This document shows positions 34,705 to 43,132 of a stretch of 64,000 nucleotides of DNA, piece after piece. The stretch is from assembly GCF_003054705.1 (NCBI RefSeq), contig NZ_QAYX01000019.1, positions 248,001 through 312,000 on the forward strand. The letters are read 5' to 3'. Origin of the DNA: Opitutus sp. ER46 (GTDB lineage Bacteria > Verrucomicrobiota > Verrucomicrobiia > Opitutales > Opitutaceae). The position numbers and the translations under genes were made by a program. Position 1 is the first letter of the stretch, and each line of letters opens with the position of its first letter. A model generated the notes under the pieces. The model did not search any database, was not told where the DNA came from, and saw only the letters and a list, made by a program, of their open reading frames with translations.

Positions 34705-35612
34705 CGCAGCTCCTGCGCCAGCCACTGCTGGAGCAGTTCCCGCCAGCGCCCGCTCACGTCCGGCCCGTAGGCAAACAACCGGCCGTGCCCACCCCGCGGA
34801 AACACGTGCAGCTCCGCCGGCACTCCCGCCCGCCAACACGCGCGCGCAAAGAGCAGGCTGTTCTCAACGGACGCCTGCCGATCGTCCGCCGCGTGGAAGA
34901 GGAATACCGGCGGGTTCTCCGCCGTCACGTGCCGCTCCGGCGAAACCGCCTCGCACAGGTCCCCGGGCGGGTTGTCGCCCAGCAGCCGCGAAAACGACAA
35001 CGGCGACGCGAAGTTCTCCACCGCGGAGATCACCGGATAGGCCAGGACCAGCCGATCCGGTCGCGCCGACACCTTCATCGCGAGGTCGTCACCAGGATCC
35101 CGGTACAGCTCCGGGCGCGTCGCCACCAGCGCCGCCAGGTGGCCTCCCGCACTCCCGCCCATCAGGATCAGCTTCCGCGCCGCGGCGAACTCCGGCGACC
35201 TGCCCTGGCGCAACAGCCGGATCGCCCGCGCCGCATCGGCGTACGGCGCCGGATACCGATGCGGCGCCACGCGGTACCGCACCACCGCCGCGCGGTAGCC
35301 GAGCCCGCGGAAATACTCCGCGAAGAGCCGCTCGTACGGGCTCAGGCTCCCATACCCGCCGCCCGGCAGGATCACGATCGTCGCGTCCTGCCCGTCGACG
35401 AACGGCAGGAACATCTCCATCGCCGGACGCGGCCCGTCCTCGGGATTGTTCGGGCTCCCGTCCGGCCAGAGATTCACGATCTGCGTGTTGATCGAGCCCA
35501 CCGGGGGTGCCTTCGCCGGTCCCGCCCACCCGACGACCGCTCCCAGTGCCATCACGCTGAGCATCCAGCAAGACCTAAACCCTATGCCCCGTTGACTGGC
35601 CCCATTCTTCAT
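34701..35612 (-). CDS. Secreted alpha/beta-hydrolase esterase (acetyl-xylan/BD-FAE-like)
   Basis: 303 residues with a signal peptide (WMLSVMALGAVVGWAGPAKA). The motif VILPGGGYGSLSPYERLFAE is the oxyanion region of the family, LMGGSAGGHLAAL is the nucleophile elbow (Ser in GGSAGG), and DDRQASVEN and GGHGRLF supply the Asp and His. Such enzymes remove acetyl or feruloyl groups from plant polysaccharides. It fits the glycan cluster and lies downstream of the GH43-like gene. Confidence 0.87.
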   Translation of the reverse strand: MKNGASQRGIGFRSCWMLSVMALGAVVGWAGPAKAPPVGSINTQIVNLWPDGSPNNPEDGPRPAMEMFLPFVDGQDATIVILPGGGYGSLSPYERLFAEYFRGLGYRAAVVRYRVAPHRYPAPYADAARAIRLLRQGRSPEFAAARKLILMGGSAGGHLAALVATRPELYRDPGDDLAMKVSARPDRLVLAYPVISAVENFASPLSFSRLLGDNPPGDLCEAVSPERHVTAENPPVFLFHAADDRQASVENSLLFARACWRAGVPAELHVFPRGGHGRLFAYGPDVSGRWRELLQQWLAQELR

Positions 35613-35645
35613 TCGTGTCCCTTCGTGTTCATTCGTGGTTACACC
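35605..35645. repeat. TTCGTG-type short dispersed repeat
   Basis: Three spaced CATTCGTG/CCTTCGTG units. A related tract lies at 58825-58955. This kind of short tract is common in the intergenic DNA of several GC-rich bacteria. Confidence 0.7.
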
Positions 35646-35694
35646 TCGCCTTCCGTCCCAGCCTCCGAACTTCAGTTGCCGGTTTCACCCTTGA

Positions 35695-35820
35695 CCGGTC
35701 CGGTCTTGCTTCAGGCCTCCGTCCCCCAGTTTCCGGCATCCGGGCTCCGGCTTCCGGCTTCCGGCCTCCGTCCTGCGTCCCCCGTTTCCGGCCTCCGGCT
35801 TCCGGCCTCCCGCGCCGTCC
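35695..35820. repeat. CTTCCGGCCTCCGGCTT tract
   Basis: Degenerate tandem units of CTTCCGG, CTCCGGCTT and CTCCGTC on the plus strand between the esterase and GH43-like genes. Sister tracts occur at 37478, 41665, 42845 and 60378. Confidence 0.85.
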
Positions 35821-37320
35821 TCAGCGTTTCCTGCACTCGATGCTGTCGAGCACCAGGTATCCGCCACCCGACCTCAGCGCGTCGTCTTCAAGCACGAGCG
35901 TCAGCCGGTGCGCACCAGCCCGATCCAGCTTCGCCACCCCGAGTCCACACTCGGTGCGCATCGTCGGCTCCGATGCCGGCTGGAGCACGCCCCCGAGCGG
36001 CGCGTCGTCTAGGAGGGCACGAAAACGGGGACCATTGCCTTCGGCCAGCAGGCCAAGTCGCAGGTCGTACTCGCCCGCCTCCGGCACCTCGACGACGAAG
36101 CGGATCGCGTCTCCGGCCTGGCGGCCGCGGAACTCCACGCCGCGATACCCGGCCAGCTTCATCCCGGGCACGACAACATAGCCGCCATCCGCGCGGTCGA
36201 TCTCCAGTTCCTCGCACTGGTAGCTCTTCCCGATGAACCGCGAGGTCGCGAGGCCGATGCCGCCATACGGCTTCTTGTCGATCACATGCGTGTAATTGAA
36301 GAAGTGGTACACCACGCCCTGCCAGCGAAACACCCATGGCTTGTGCGCGGCCGACCGCCCCTCCCAGGGTTCCCGCACCCGCGTCAGCCCCGTTCCCGTC
36401 CACGGCGTCCAGTGCACCAGGTCGTAGGAGCAGGCAAACGTCTCGTGATCGCCCACCTCCTCCTGCGCCGGCACGCCGCGGAAGTACAGGAGCACGTACA
36501 GGTCGCCCATCTGGAGCAGCTGGGGATCCCCGCTGATGCGGAAGTCTGGATCGCCGGCCACGATTGGGTCGCGCAGCGGTCGCTGCCAATGGCGCAGGTC
36601 ATGCGAACCCGCCACTCCGATTCGCTCCACGTTATCCCGCCGCCCTTTCGCGTTGTAGAACAGCAGAAACTCATAGCCGAGTTTACGGGCCGGGTCGCGC
36701 ACCAGCTGACTCGCGAACTGGACGCGGTTTTCCCACCAGCCGACGTCGGGATTGTCCACCGCCAGGATCGGGTTTTCCGGCAGCCGACGCCAGCCGTCCA
36801 CGCGGGCCGGATCGTCCGTTGACGCCAGCCCGATGTTCAGCGGGTAAGCTTCGAAACCGTCCTTGCGCCCGCCGATGTACGACAGCCAATACCGCCCCTC
36901 GAACGTCTCGGGCAGGTAGGCGCGATCGACGTCAAGTGACTGCAACCCGAGGTACACACCCACGCTTCCGGTGTCCCATCCGCCGCTGCCCTTTGCCAGG
37001 ATCCGCCCACGCAGCGTCCAACGCACGAGGTCGTCACTGGTGGCGAGCCAACCTTCATAGCCACCTGATCCCTCCACATGGTTGTAGGTCATGTACCAGG
37101 TGTCCTTCGCCCGGAACACGCGCGGGTTATCGACCCGGGTTCCATTCGGCCCATTCAGCACCGGCCCCCATTTGTAGGGCGTCTTCAGCTCCTCATATAC
37201 CGCCTGCATCCGCTCCCGCGGCACCGTCGTAGGCACACCACGCGCGGCGGCCACGATGGTGCCCAAGCCAACGACACCAATCAGTCCGACCAATAGTCGG
37301 AGAAGAGAACGCGGGATCAT
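35821..37320 (-). CDS. GH43/GH117-like five-bladed propeller glycosidase, secreted
   Basis: 499 residues. A signal peptide (SLLRLLVGLIGVVGLGTIVA) starts at the ATG at 37320, followed by a beta-propeller: VDNPRVFRAKDTWYMTYN, EGWLATSDDLVRW, RYWLSYIGGRKDGFEAYPLN, ISGDPQLLQMGDLYVLLYF and AHKPWVFRWQGVVYHFFNYT. The acidic residues at blade starts fit the GH43/GH117 fold. From about residue 385 a carbohydrate-binding-like beta domain follows (GDAIRFVVEVPEAGEYDLRL). The specific linkage is not evident. It lies between the TonB receptor and esterase in one direction, likely an operon. Confidence 0.82.
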   Translation of the reverse strand: MIPRSLLRLLVGLIGVVGLGTIVAAARGVPTTVPRERMQAVYEELKTPYKWGPVLNGPNGTRVDNPRVFRAKDTWYMTYNHVEGSGGYEGWLATSDDLVRWTLRGRILAKGSGGWDTGSVGVYLGLQSLDVDRAYLPETFEGRYWLSYIGGRKDGFEAYPLNIGLASTDDPARVDGWRRLPENPILAVDNPDVGWWENRVQFASQLVRDPARKLGYEFLLFYNAKGRRDNVERIGVAGSHDLRHWQRPLRDPIVAGDPDFRISGDPQLLQMGDLYVLLYFRGVPAQEEVGDHETFACSYDLVHWTPWTGTGLTRVREPWEGRSAAHKPWVFRWQGVVYHFFNYTHVIDKKPYGGIGLATSRFIGKSYQCEELEIDRADGGYVVVPGMKLAGYRGVEFRGRQAGDAIRFVVEVPEAGEYDLRLGLLAEGNGPRFRALLDDAPLGGVLQPASEPTMRTECGLGVAKLDRAGAHRLTLVLEDDALRSGGGYLVLDSIECRKR

Positions 37321-37477
37321 GAGAGTGATGGTGATAGAGGGTGAATGTCGGAGAGAAAGCAGGACAAAGGTCCGGTCGCCGCTGCGACCACTGGCGTCAT
37401 ACCGGCGTATCCGTGTGGCTGCCCGTCGCCACCAACCGCTCCATCGCGTCCGTCCCCTTGATACGACCGCCGTCACC

Positions 37478-37615
37478 TGACTTCCGGCTTCTGACATCTG
37501 ACTTCTGACTTCTGGCCTCTGGCCTCTGACCTCCGGCATCTGACTTCCGTCCTCCGCCTTCCGGTTTCTGGCTTCTGGCTTCTGGCTTCCGTCCTCCGGC
37601 CTTCAGCCTTCTCTT
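37478..37615. repeat. CTTCCGGCTTCTGACATCTG tract
   Basis: Degenerate units of CTTCTGACTT, CTTCTGGCCT and CCTCCGGC. The whole gap 37321-37615 (295 bp) otherwise holds only the leader of the GH43-like gene; it separates two genes transcribed leftward. Confidence 0.85.
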
Positions 37616-39940
37616 CTAGTACTTCACCGTGTACGTGATCGACGCCCCAAACGACTCCATCACCCGGCGACTCCGCAGGATTGCATCGTCGTCCAGGAGG
37701 TTCGTCGCGTTCACCGCCACGCTGTGCGTCCACTTGGAGCGTTTTGGCCGCCACGAATAGGAAACGCCGGCGCGCGTCGAGTAGTAGGCCGGAATGAGGA
37801 TGTCACGGTAACCGCTATGGCTGATCGTGACCTGCGAGCCATCAGGTAGCTTGGTGAGGATGCCACCGCGGTCCGGGAACGGATGGGTCTCGCCCGTGTA
37901 CGTCACCCCCAGGTTGGCCTTCAGGCCCTTGAGCCAACCGCTCGACCAGGTCTTCCGCAGCGCCAGGTAGGCGCTCTCTTCGGGCACACTGGCCATCTGC
38001 CGGCCCACGAGATCGAGATCACGGCCGGCTTCCGTATAGACGGCCTTGTTGTAGCCGCCGCCAAACAGCGCGCTAAAGCCCATGCCGATGTTCCAGTTGG
38101 CATCGAGCTCAACCCCGCGGGAGAGGATCGAACCGACCCGGCGCGAGTCGCCGTTCTCGTCAGTGACCTTGATGTTCTCCCGGACGATGTAGAAACCGCC
38201 GAGCGTGAAGGAGAGTTTCTCCTCAAAGAATCCGCCCTTGATGCCGTAGTCCCAGCCAAAGCCGGTCTCGTTCACCGCATCGACCTCGTCGCCGGCCTGC
38301 GGCGCCGTGTTGCTCTGCGAATTCACGAAAAACGACTTCGCGTAGTTCACATAGGCGCGCACGTTCTTGGTGACGCCCACATTCACCCCGATATTCGGCG
38401 TGTAGTGGTCCTGGTCGCGCACCAGCGTGCTCAGCGGACCCGTGCCTTTGCGCTGCTCGGTCTCCCGGCGGAGATCCTCTTTCACCAGGTCGTAACGCAC
38501 GCCGCCAACCACGATCGCGCGGCCCTTCCAGAACGCCGTCTGATGCCGGAGGAAGAGGCCGTAGATGTCCGTCCGGTTGTTGTCCCAGCGATACAGCGGA
38601 TACAGCGCCGGAAAATCCTGCGGGCTCGGCCAGAAATACACCGGGTTCTTCGGATCCATGATGCGGGCGAAGCCGGACGCCGTGAGCGCCGTACCCGCCG
38701 CCGCCCGCCATTGCGGGTTCTGCCGCGAGTACGTGGAAAAATCAAAGGTGAGCAGCGTGCGGTTCTCGATCCGGTGATTCGCGAGCCAGTACCGCGCCGC
38801 CACGTCGGCCTGGAAGCCGGCGCCATCCTCGATGGAGATGCCGTAGGCCGGCAGCCGATCGATGAGTTTCCCGGCATTGGTGCCGTCGATCTGGTAATGC
38901 GGCGACACGCCGCCGGTGACGTTGTTGGAGACGCCCACGACGTTTCGGTTGAAGCAGTTGCCCGACATCCGCAGCGACCAGACGTCGCTGATCTTGTGCT
39001 CGAACGTGCCGGTGAGCGTCCGCACCGAGCGATCGGTCGATTCCGCGGGACCGTACCAGTTGAAACCTGCAATCTCGGTCGCGAGTCGCCCATGATAGTT
39101 GCCGCCCACCGTGCGTCGCGCGACGGGCACGAACGCGATCGGGTTGTTGTGCCGGTCAATGAACTCGTACTCGAGCAGCAGCGTGGTCGTCGGCCGGAAT
39201 TTGTGCGAGATCGCGCCCGACAGCATCTTCGTCCGCATCTTCGCATACGGCTGGTCGTAACCCGTCTCGTAGAACGAGCCGTTCAGCAGATAGGCAGTCT
39301 TGCCCGACTTGCCCAGGCGGCCCGTGGCGTCCACGTCAACGCGGGCCAGGTCGTTGGTGCCGCCGGTGACCGAGAGTCGGTACCCCGGCCGCAGCTTCGG
39401 CTTCTTGGTCACGATATTGATCAGGCCGGAGGGCAAGGCCTCGCCGTAGACCGCGGCGGAAGGCCCCTTGATGACCTCGATGCGATCGACGTTACCGCGA
39501 TCCACCACGCCGATGCGCATAAAGCCATTCCGGAGCGATTTGCCGACCGCGAGGCCGCGGACGTTTGCGCTGCCGCCGCCGGAATCGTAACCGCCGAACG
39601 AGCTCGTGTACGCGAAGTCGTCATCGAAATCGAAGAAGCCGAAATCCTCGATGAACTCGGCCGTCAGCACGTTCACCGTATACGGCAGGTTCATGATCTT
39701 CTCCGCCACGCGGGAACCCGTGATGGTCTCGGACGCCGTGTAGCTGTCGGGTGCGTCCGCCCGGACTGTGAACTCCGAAAGCACGATGGTCTCATCAGGC
39801 TCGCTCGTCCGAGCGGGAGTCGGAGCCATCTGCGCGATCGACGGCGTACCGGCCAGCGCGGCCAGAAGCGCGATGGCGGGAACCGTGAAACGGGAGTTGA
39901 GCGCGAGGCCGCGGTGATTGGGGTGCGATGGGCTGGTCAT
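37616..39940 (-). CDS. TonB-dependent receptor (glycan/siderophore type)
   Basis: 774 residues. A signal peptide (core FTVPAIALLAALAGTPSIAQ) precedes DETIVLSEFTVRADAPDSYT, the plug with LPYTVNVLTAEFIEDFGFFD and VDRIEVIKGPSAAVYGEALP, and a beta-barrel ending in GASITYTVKY. It shares the verrucomicrobial hallmark VLSEFTVRAD-type N-terminus with the receptor at 25228 (VVLSPFLIRSE). Its neighbours (GH43-like, esterase, MFS) suggest oligosaccharide import across the outer membrane. Tonally, no SusD is linked, as expected for this phylum. Confidence 0.9.
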   Translation of the reverse strand: MTSPSHPNHRGLALNSRFTVPAIALLAALAGTPSIAQMAPTPARTSEPDETIVLSEFTVRADAPDSYTASETITGSRVAEKIMNLPYTVNVLTAEFIEDFGFFDFDDDFAYTSSFGGYDSGGGSANVRGLAVGKSLRNGFMRIGVVDRGNVDRIEVIKGPSAAVYGEALPSGLINIVTKKPKLRPGYRLSVTGGTNDLARVDVDATGRLGKSGKTAYLLNGSFYETGYDQPYAKMRTKMLSGAISHKFRPTTTLLLEYEFIDRHNNPIAFVPVARRTVGGNYHGRLATEIAGFNWYGPAESTDRSVRTLTGTFEHKISDVWSLRMSGNCFNRNVVGVSNNVTGGVSPHYQIDGTNAGKLIDRLPAYGISIEDGAGFQADVAARYWLANHRIENRTLLTFDFSTYSRQNPQWRAAAGTALTASGFARIMDPKNPVYFWPSPQDFPALYPLYRWDNNRTDIYGLFLRHQTAFWKGRAIVVGGVRYDLVKEDLRRETEQRKGTGPLSTLVRDQDHYTPNIGVNVGVTKNVRAYVNYAKSFFVNSQSNTAPQAGDEVDAVNETGFGWDYGIKGGFFEEKLSFTLGGFYIVRENIKVTDENGDSRRVGSILSRGVELDANWNIGMGFSALFGGGYNKAVYTEAGRDLDLVGRQMASVPEESAYLALRKTWSSGWLKGLKANLGVTYTGETHPFPDRGGILTKLPDGSQVTISHSGYRDILIPAYYSTRAGVSYSWRPKRSKWTHSVAVNATNLLDDDAILRSRRVMESFGASITYTVKY

Positions 39941-40122
39941 GACGTAAGGGGTGCTCCGAGGGGATCGGACGTTTTGGCGCGGGCGGGATCTCGCCCGACT
40001 CTGAAGCGGGCGAGAGACGAACCGCGGCGACCGTTCCGCTCAAATGCAACTTCCCGGTCCCCGAAAGGGACCAGCGTCCCTGGCGCCGGCCACCCACCAG
40101 CCACCGCGAGCGGCACGGCGCC

Positions 40123-41493
40123 CTATTCCTTCCGCTCATCAAGCGCGTAATTCAGGAATGGGATCGCGGCGAACGCCGGCAGGGAAACCACGATGCTCAG
40201 GATAAAGAGGAGCGGATACCCGAGCCACTCCTGGCAAATCCCGCTGATCATGCCGAACAGCATGTAGCTCGTGTAGATCACCGACGCGTTGAAAGCCACA
40301 TAGGAGGCCGGGTATTTCGAACCGGCCGCCATGCGGAACATGTAGTAGTTCATCACCGTGAACCCGAGGCCGAAGCCGAAATTTTCGAGGCCCAGCAGCA
40401 CCAGCAGGACAAAATCGAGGTGCCACACCCCCATCCCGAAGGCGCTCAGGTCCCATTGCACGAGTTCGCGTCCGGCCTGGTTCGTCAACGCGAGGTAGAC
40501 GTAGATCGCGTTGGGCAGCACCGCCAGAATCGAGAATGGCCACACCACCCGGCGCAGCCCGTACTTCTTCAGCAACACGCCCGAGATCGCCCCACCGCTG
40601 ATGGCACAAACCGTCATCACCGCGGTGAAGACGCCCACCTCCGTGATGCTGAGCCCGTAGCCGCCGTGCTCCGGCTTATCCATCAGGAACGCCATGCCCA
40701 TCTTGGCGAGGAAGGTCTCGCCCGAGCGCATGAAAAACATGTAGGCCACGCCGGGCAGCAGCGCCGGCAACTGCAGATAGCCACGCAATGCCGTCCAGAA
40801 GGGAAGCGGCGCCGCTTTCATTGCGGGATCCGGCGCGCAGTCCGCGCGCGGCCGGGGGAAGAACGCCCGCGTGTAGAAGTACAGCGGCAGAAACACCGCC
40901 ACGAGCCCGGCAAAATAGACCGCCCACGTGATGCGCGGACTGCCATAGCGATCGCCCACCGCTCCCGCGATCGCCAGCAGCACCGAACCGGTAAAAATCG
41001 AGGCCGCCCGGCCCCACACCGGATCCAACCCTGCAAACAGCGCCTGCTCCGACTTTGTCAGGGCCACCGTGAAGAACCCCTGCAGCGCGATCTGTTGGAT
41101 CGACTTCACCACCGCGAGCACGGCGAGGGCCGCGAGGTACACCCAGAGTGAAAACGTCGGCAGCATCAGCGCGCCCGCCAGGAGGAAGACGCAGCCGATG
41201 AGCCACAGGCCGGACTGGATCGACCACCATCGCCGCGTCTGATGCGCGTCCACCATGGGCCCCAGCAGAAACTTCAACGCCATCGGCAACGTGGCGAGCG
41301 TGGCGTATCCAATCACCGCGTTCGAATAGCCCATCGATTTCAACAGCACCGTGGGCACCGAAACGATCACCGGATTGATGAGTCCCTGCCACGTTCCAAT
41401 GCAGGGCGCAAAGTGCCACGCCGTCCGCCTCCGACCGCGGCCCAAGGCCTCGATCTCCCCTGTCGTCGGCGTGTGACTCTGATTCGGCATCAT
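40123..41493 (-). CDS. MFS transporter (about 12 TM helices)
   Basis: 456 residues with about twelve hydrophobic helices: for example VIGYATLATLPMALKFLLGP, LIGCVFLLAGALMLPTFSLW, VLLKKYGLRRVVWPFSILAV and YPLLFILSIVVSLPAFAAI. KFLLGPMVDAHQTRRWW is the conserved loop between helices 2 and 3 in an AmpG-like arrangement. Likely a symporter for sugars, oligosaccharides or muropeptide-like solutes in the inner membrane. The position above a TonB receptor gene suggests it moves the imported product into the cytoplasm. The start at 41493 was chosen because the longer frame encodes repeat-derived Arg/Lys residues. Confidence 0.85.
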   Translation of the reverse strand: MMPNQSHTPTTGEIEALGRGRRRTAWHFAPCIGTWQGLINPVIVSVPTVLLKSMGYSNAVIGYATLATLPMALKFLLGPMVDAHQTRRWWSIQSGLWLIGCVFLLAGALMLPTFSLWVYLAALAVLAVVKSIQQIALQGFFTVALTKSEQALFAGLDPVWGRAASIFTGSVLLAIAGAVGDRYGSPRITWAVYFAGLVAVFLPLYFYTRAFFPRPRADCAPDPAMKAAPLPFWTALRGYLQLPALLPGVAYMFFMRSGETFLAKMGMAFLMDKPEHGGYGLSITEVGVFTAVMTVCAISGGAISGVLLKKYGLRRVVWPFSILAVLPNAIYVYLALTNQAGRELVQWDLSAFGMGVWHLDFVLLVLLGLENFGFGLGFTVMNYYMFRMAAGSKYPASYVAFNASVIYTSYMLFGMISGICQEWLGYPLLFILSIVVSLPAFAAIPFLNYALDERKE

Positions 41494-41567
41494 GGGCAGG
41501 AAGCCTTGCTCGCCTACCTCCGCAATCGAAAGGCCGGTTTTTTGGTCCCCTGTGGGTACCACCGGCC

Positions 41568-41630
41568 ACCTCTTACTCTTACTCTTCCTCTTTCTCTTTC
41601 TCTCGGGCGATTGAGGGATTGAGGGCCTCG
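41568..41630. repeat. CT-rich composite repeat element
   Basis: CTCTTACTCTTACTCTTCCT followed by CTTTCTCTCGGGCGATTGAG and GGATTGAGGG; same order of parts as at 11505 and 22979. Confidence 0.85.
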
Positions 41631-41643
41631 GCATCGTTCGCGC

Positions 41644-41667
41644 CGGTTTTCGCTACCGCGAAAACCG
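41644..41667. repeat. TTTTCGC stem-loop
   Basis: A 10-bp perfect stem (CGGTTTTCGC / GCGAAAACCG) with loop TACC. It belongs to the family with members at 14976, 58696 and 62090. Confidence 0.85.
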
Positions 41668-41795
41668 TCCTCCGGCTTCCGGCTTCCGGCTTCTGGCTTC
41701 TGTCTTCCGTCCTCCGTCCTTCGGCCTTCGGCCTCTGACATCTGACCTCTGACGTCTGACATCTGATTTCCGCTTTCCGCCTTCTGTCTTCCAGC
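41668..41795. repeat. CTTCCGGCTTCTGGCTTC tract
   Basis: Degenerate units of CTTCCGG, CTTCTGG, CCTCCGTC and ACATCTGACCTC leading to the DUF2007-like gene. Confidence 0.85.
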
Positions 41796-41831
41796 ATACC
41801 TTCCGCTCCAACCCTCAACCCCCGCCCTCCC

Positions 41832-42086
41832 ATGCCGGACTCAGACGAAATGCTGCATCAGATCGGCGCCTTCGATGCGCCTGAGGTCGAGAAGCTCGTC
41901 CCCGCCCTCGAAGCCGAGGGCATCACCTACGAACTCGAGGAAGATGCCCTCGACGTGAATCAGGACAACCTCCAGTTCCAGCGCTCTCTCGGCATGTGCC
42001 CCGCCCTACCCAAAATCCTGGTGTTCGTGCCCGAGGCCGCCGTCGCCCGCGCCGAACCCATCGTCCAACGTCTCTTCCCAAAATGA
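41832..42086 (+). CDS. Small DUF2007-like protein
   Basis: 84 residues. The pattern of one alpha/beta unit (DAPEVEKLVPALEAEGITYE ... PKILVFVPEAAVARAEPIVQ) is that of the small putative signal-transducing (DUF2007) family, a ferredoxin-like fold of unknown role. The leader is pyrimidine-rich. The stop codon overlaps the next gene's ATG (ATGA), so translation is coupled. Confidence 0.7.
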   Translation: MPDSDEMLHQIGAFDAPEVEKLVPALEAEGITYELEEDALDVNQDNLQFQRSLGMCPALPKILVFVPEAAVARAEPIVQRLFPK

Positions 42087-42280
42087 AGCCGCGTGGTTCC
42101 ACCGCCTCTGCCGACCAGCGCCCACGGCTCAACGCCGACTGGCATCGCGCCAACCGGATGCCCAAGAACCCCAGTACCGCGCAGCGCGTCGCCTGGCACG
42201 TCGCCCACACCCAGGCCTGTGCCTGCCGCCCCATTCCCGCTTCGATCCTCGCCGAACTCTCCCGTCATGCGGCTCGATGA
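42083..42280 (+). CDS. Small conserved hypothetical protein
   Basis: 65 residues. ATG at 42083 overlaps the previous stop by 4 bp. The sequence LNADWHRANRMPKNPSTAQR and HTQACACRPIPASILAEL resembles a small His/Cys-containing family with RMPKNAT-type motifs found in many bacteria; function unknown. The His (W-H-x-A-H) and Cys residues may bind metal (inference). Its stop overlaps the next ATG by 4 bp. Confidence 0.65.
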   Translation: MKPRGSTASADQRPRLNADWHRANRMPKNPSTAQRVAWHVAHTQACACRPIPASILAELSRHAAR

Positions 42281-42924
42281 GTTCGGAGTCGCTCCACGAG
42301 AAGGTTCAGCGCGTCCTGCGCGATCGGATCGAAGTCGTCCCTTACGATCCCGCCTGGCCGGGACGCTTTGAGGCCGAGCGCGCCTTCCTCCGGGAGCGTT
42401 TTCCCGGCGACCTGATCACGCGCATCGAGCATTTCGGCAGCACTGCCGTCCCCGGCCTTGCCGCCAAGCCGGTCATCGACCTCCTCGTCGGCGTCCGCTC
42501 GCTCGCCCGTACCCAAGTCGAGATCGCCCCCATGCTGGAATCGCTCGGCTACGACTATTTCTGGCGCGCCACCCACGGGGACGCCGGCCCGCCCTTCTAT
42601 GCGTGGTTCATCAAGCGCGACGCTGCCGGCCAACGCACCCACCACCTGCATTTCGTCGAGCCCCACTTCGAACACTGGGACCGACTCCTCTTCCGCGACT
42701 ACCTGCGCCAGCACCCTGAAACGGCCGCCGCGTACGCCGCCCTCAAGCTCCGCCTCGCCGCCGAGTTCCCCGACGACCGCGTCCGCTACACCCGCGAAAA
42801 GACCGCCTTCGTCGTCGCCGTCACCAACCAGGCCAGGGCAGAGGTCAGAAATCAGAGGTCAGATCGGGCCCCTGACCGTCTTCTGGCTTCTGGCATCCGG
42901 CCTCAGGTGTGCGACCTGGAATGA
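42277..42924 (+). CDS. GrpB/UPF0157-family nucleotidyltransferase-like protein
   Basis: 215 residues. VVPYDPAWPGRFEAERAFLR, IEHFGSTAVPGLAAKPVIDL (the GS...D.D-like nucleotidyltransferase signature) and HHLHFVEPHFEHWDRLLFRD are diagnostic of GrpB proteins; cellular role is poorly known. The last ~30 residues (EVRNQRSDRAPDRLLASG) are coded by a dispersed repeat tract, so the natural C-terminus may have been lengthened by repeat insertion. Confidence 0.85.
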   Translation: MSSESLHEKVQRVLRDRIEVVPYDPAWPGRFEAERAFLRERFPGDLITRIEHFGSTAVPGLAAKPVIDLLVGVRSLARTQVEIAPMLESLGYDYFWRATHGDAGPPFYAWFIKRDAAGQRTHHLHFVEPHFEHWDRLLFRDYLRQHPETAAAYAALKLRLAAEFPDDRVRYTREKTAFVVAVTNQARAEVRNQRSDRAPDRLLASGIRPQVCDLE

Positions 42925-43110
42925 ACCACGGAGACACCGAGGCCACGGAGCAGACTGGCTGATTCGGCGGATCACAGAGCTCGGAGGAGGCTCCTGATCT
43001 TCGGCTTCCGCCACCCGACATCTGACCTCCGACACCTGATTTCTGGCTTCCGGCTTCCGACTTCTGGCTTCCGACTTCCGGCCTCTGGCCTCCGGCTTCA
43101 GCCTTTCAGC
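42845..43110. repeat. Large CTTCCGGCTTCTGG tract with CACGGAGACACC unit
   Basis: Mixed dispersed repeats: GAGGTCAGAAATCAGAGGTC, then CTTCTGGCTTCTGGCATCCG, then ACCACGGAGACACCGAGGCC (a common intergenic motif in several bacterial phyla), then long CTTCCGG/CTTCTGG units. The first part overlaps the end of the GrpB gene. Confidence 0.8.
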
Positions 43111-43132
43111 CCTTGCGCTGAGCGCACCGCGC

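Larger units (their letters stand above)
41494..41831. other. Intergenic region with CT-rich element, stem-loop and TTCCGG tract
   Basis: 338 bp between divergent genes. In order: MFS promoter region, CT-rich repeat (41568-41630), TTTTCGC stem-loop (41644-41667), and the CTTCCGGCTTCTG tract (41668-41795). No gene is visible. Confidence 0.65.

Noticed and set aside
42845-43132. CRISPR array
   Set aside because: The tract has short degenerate repeats of 7-10 bp without constant spacers, and no cas gene is present anywhere in the window.
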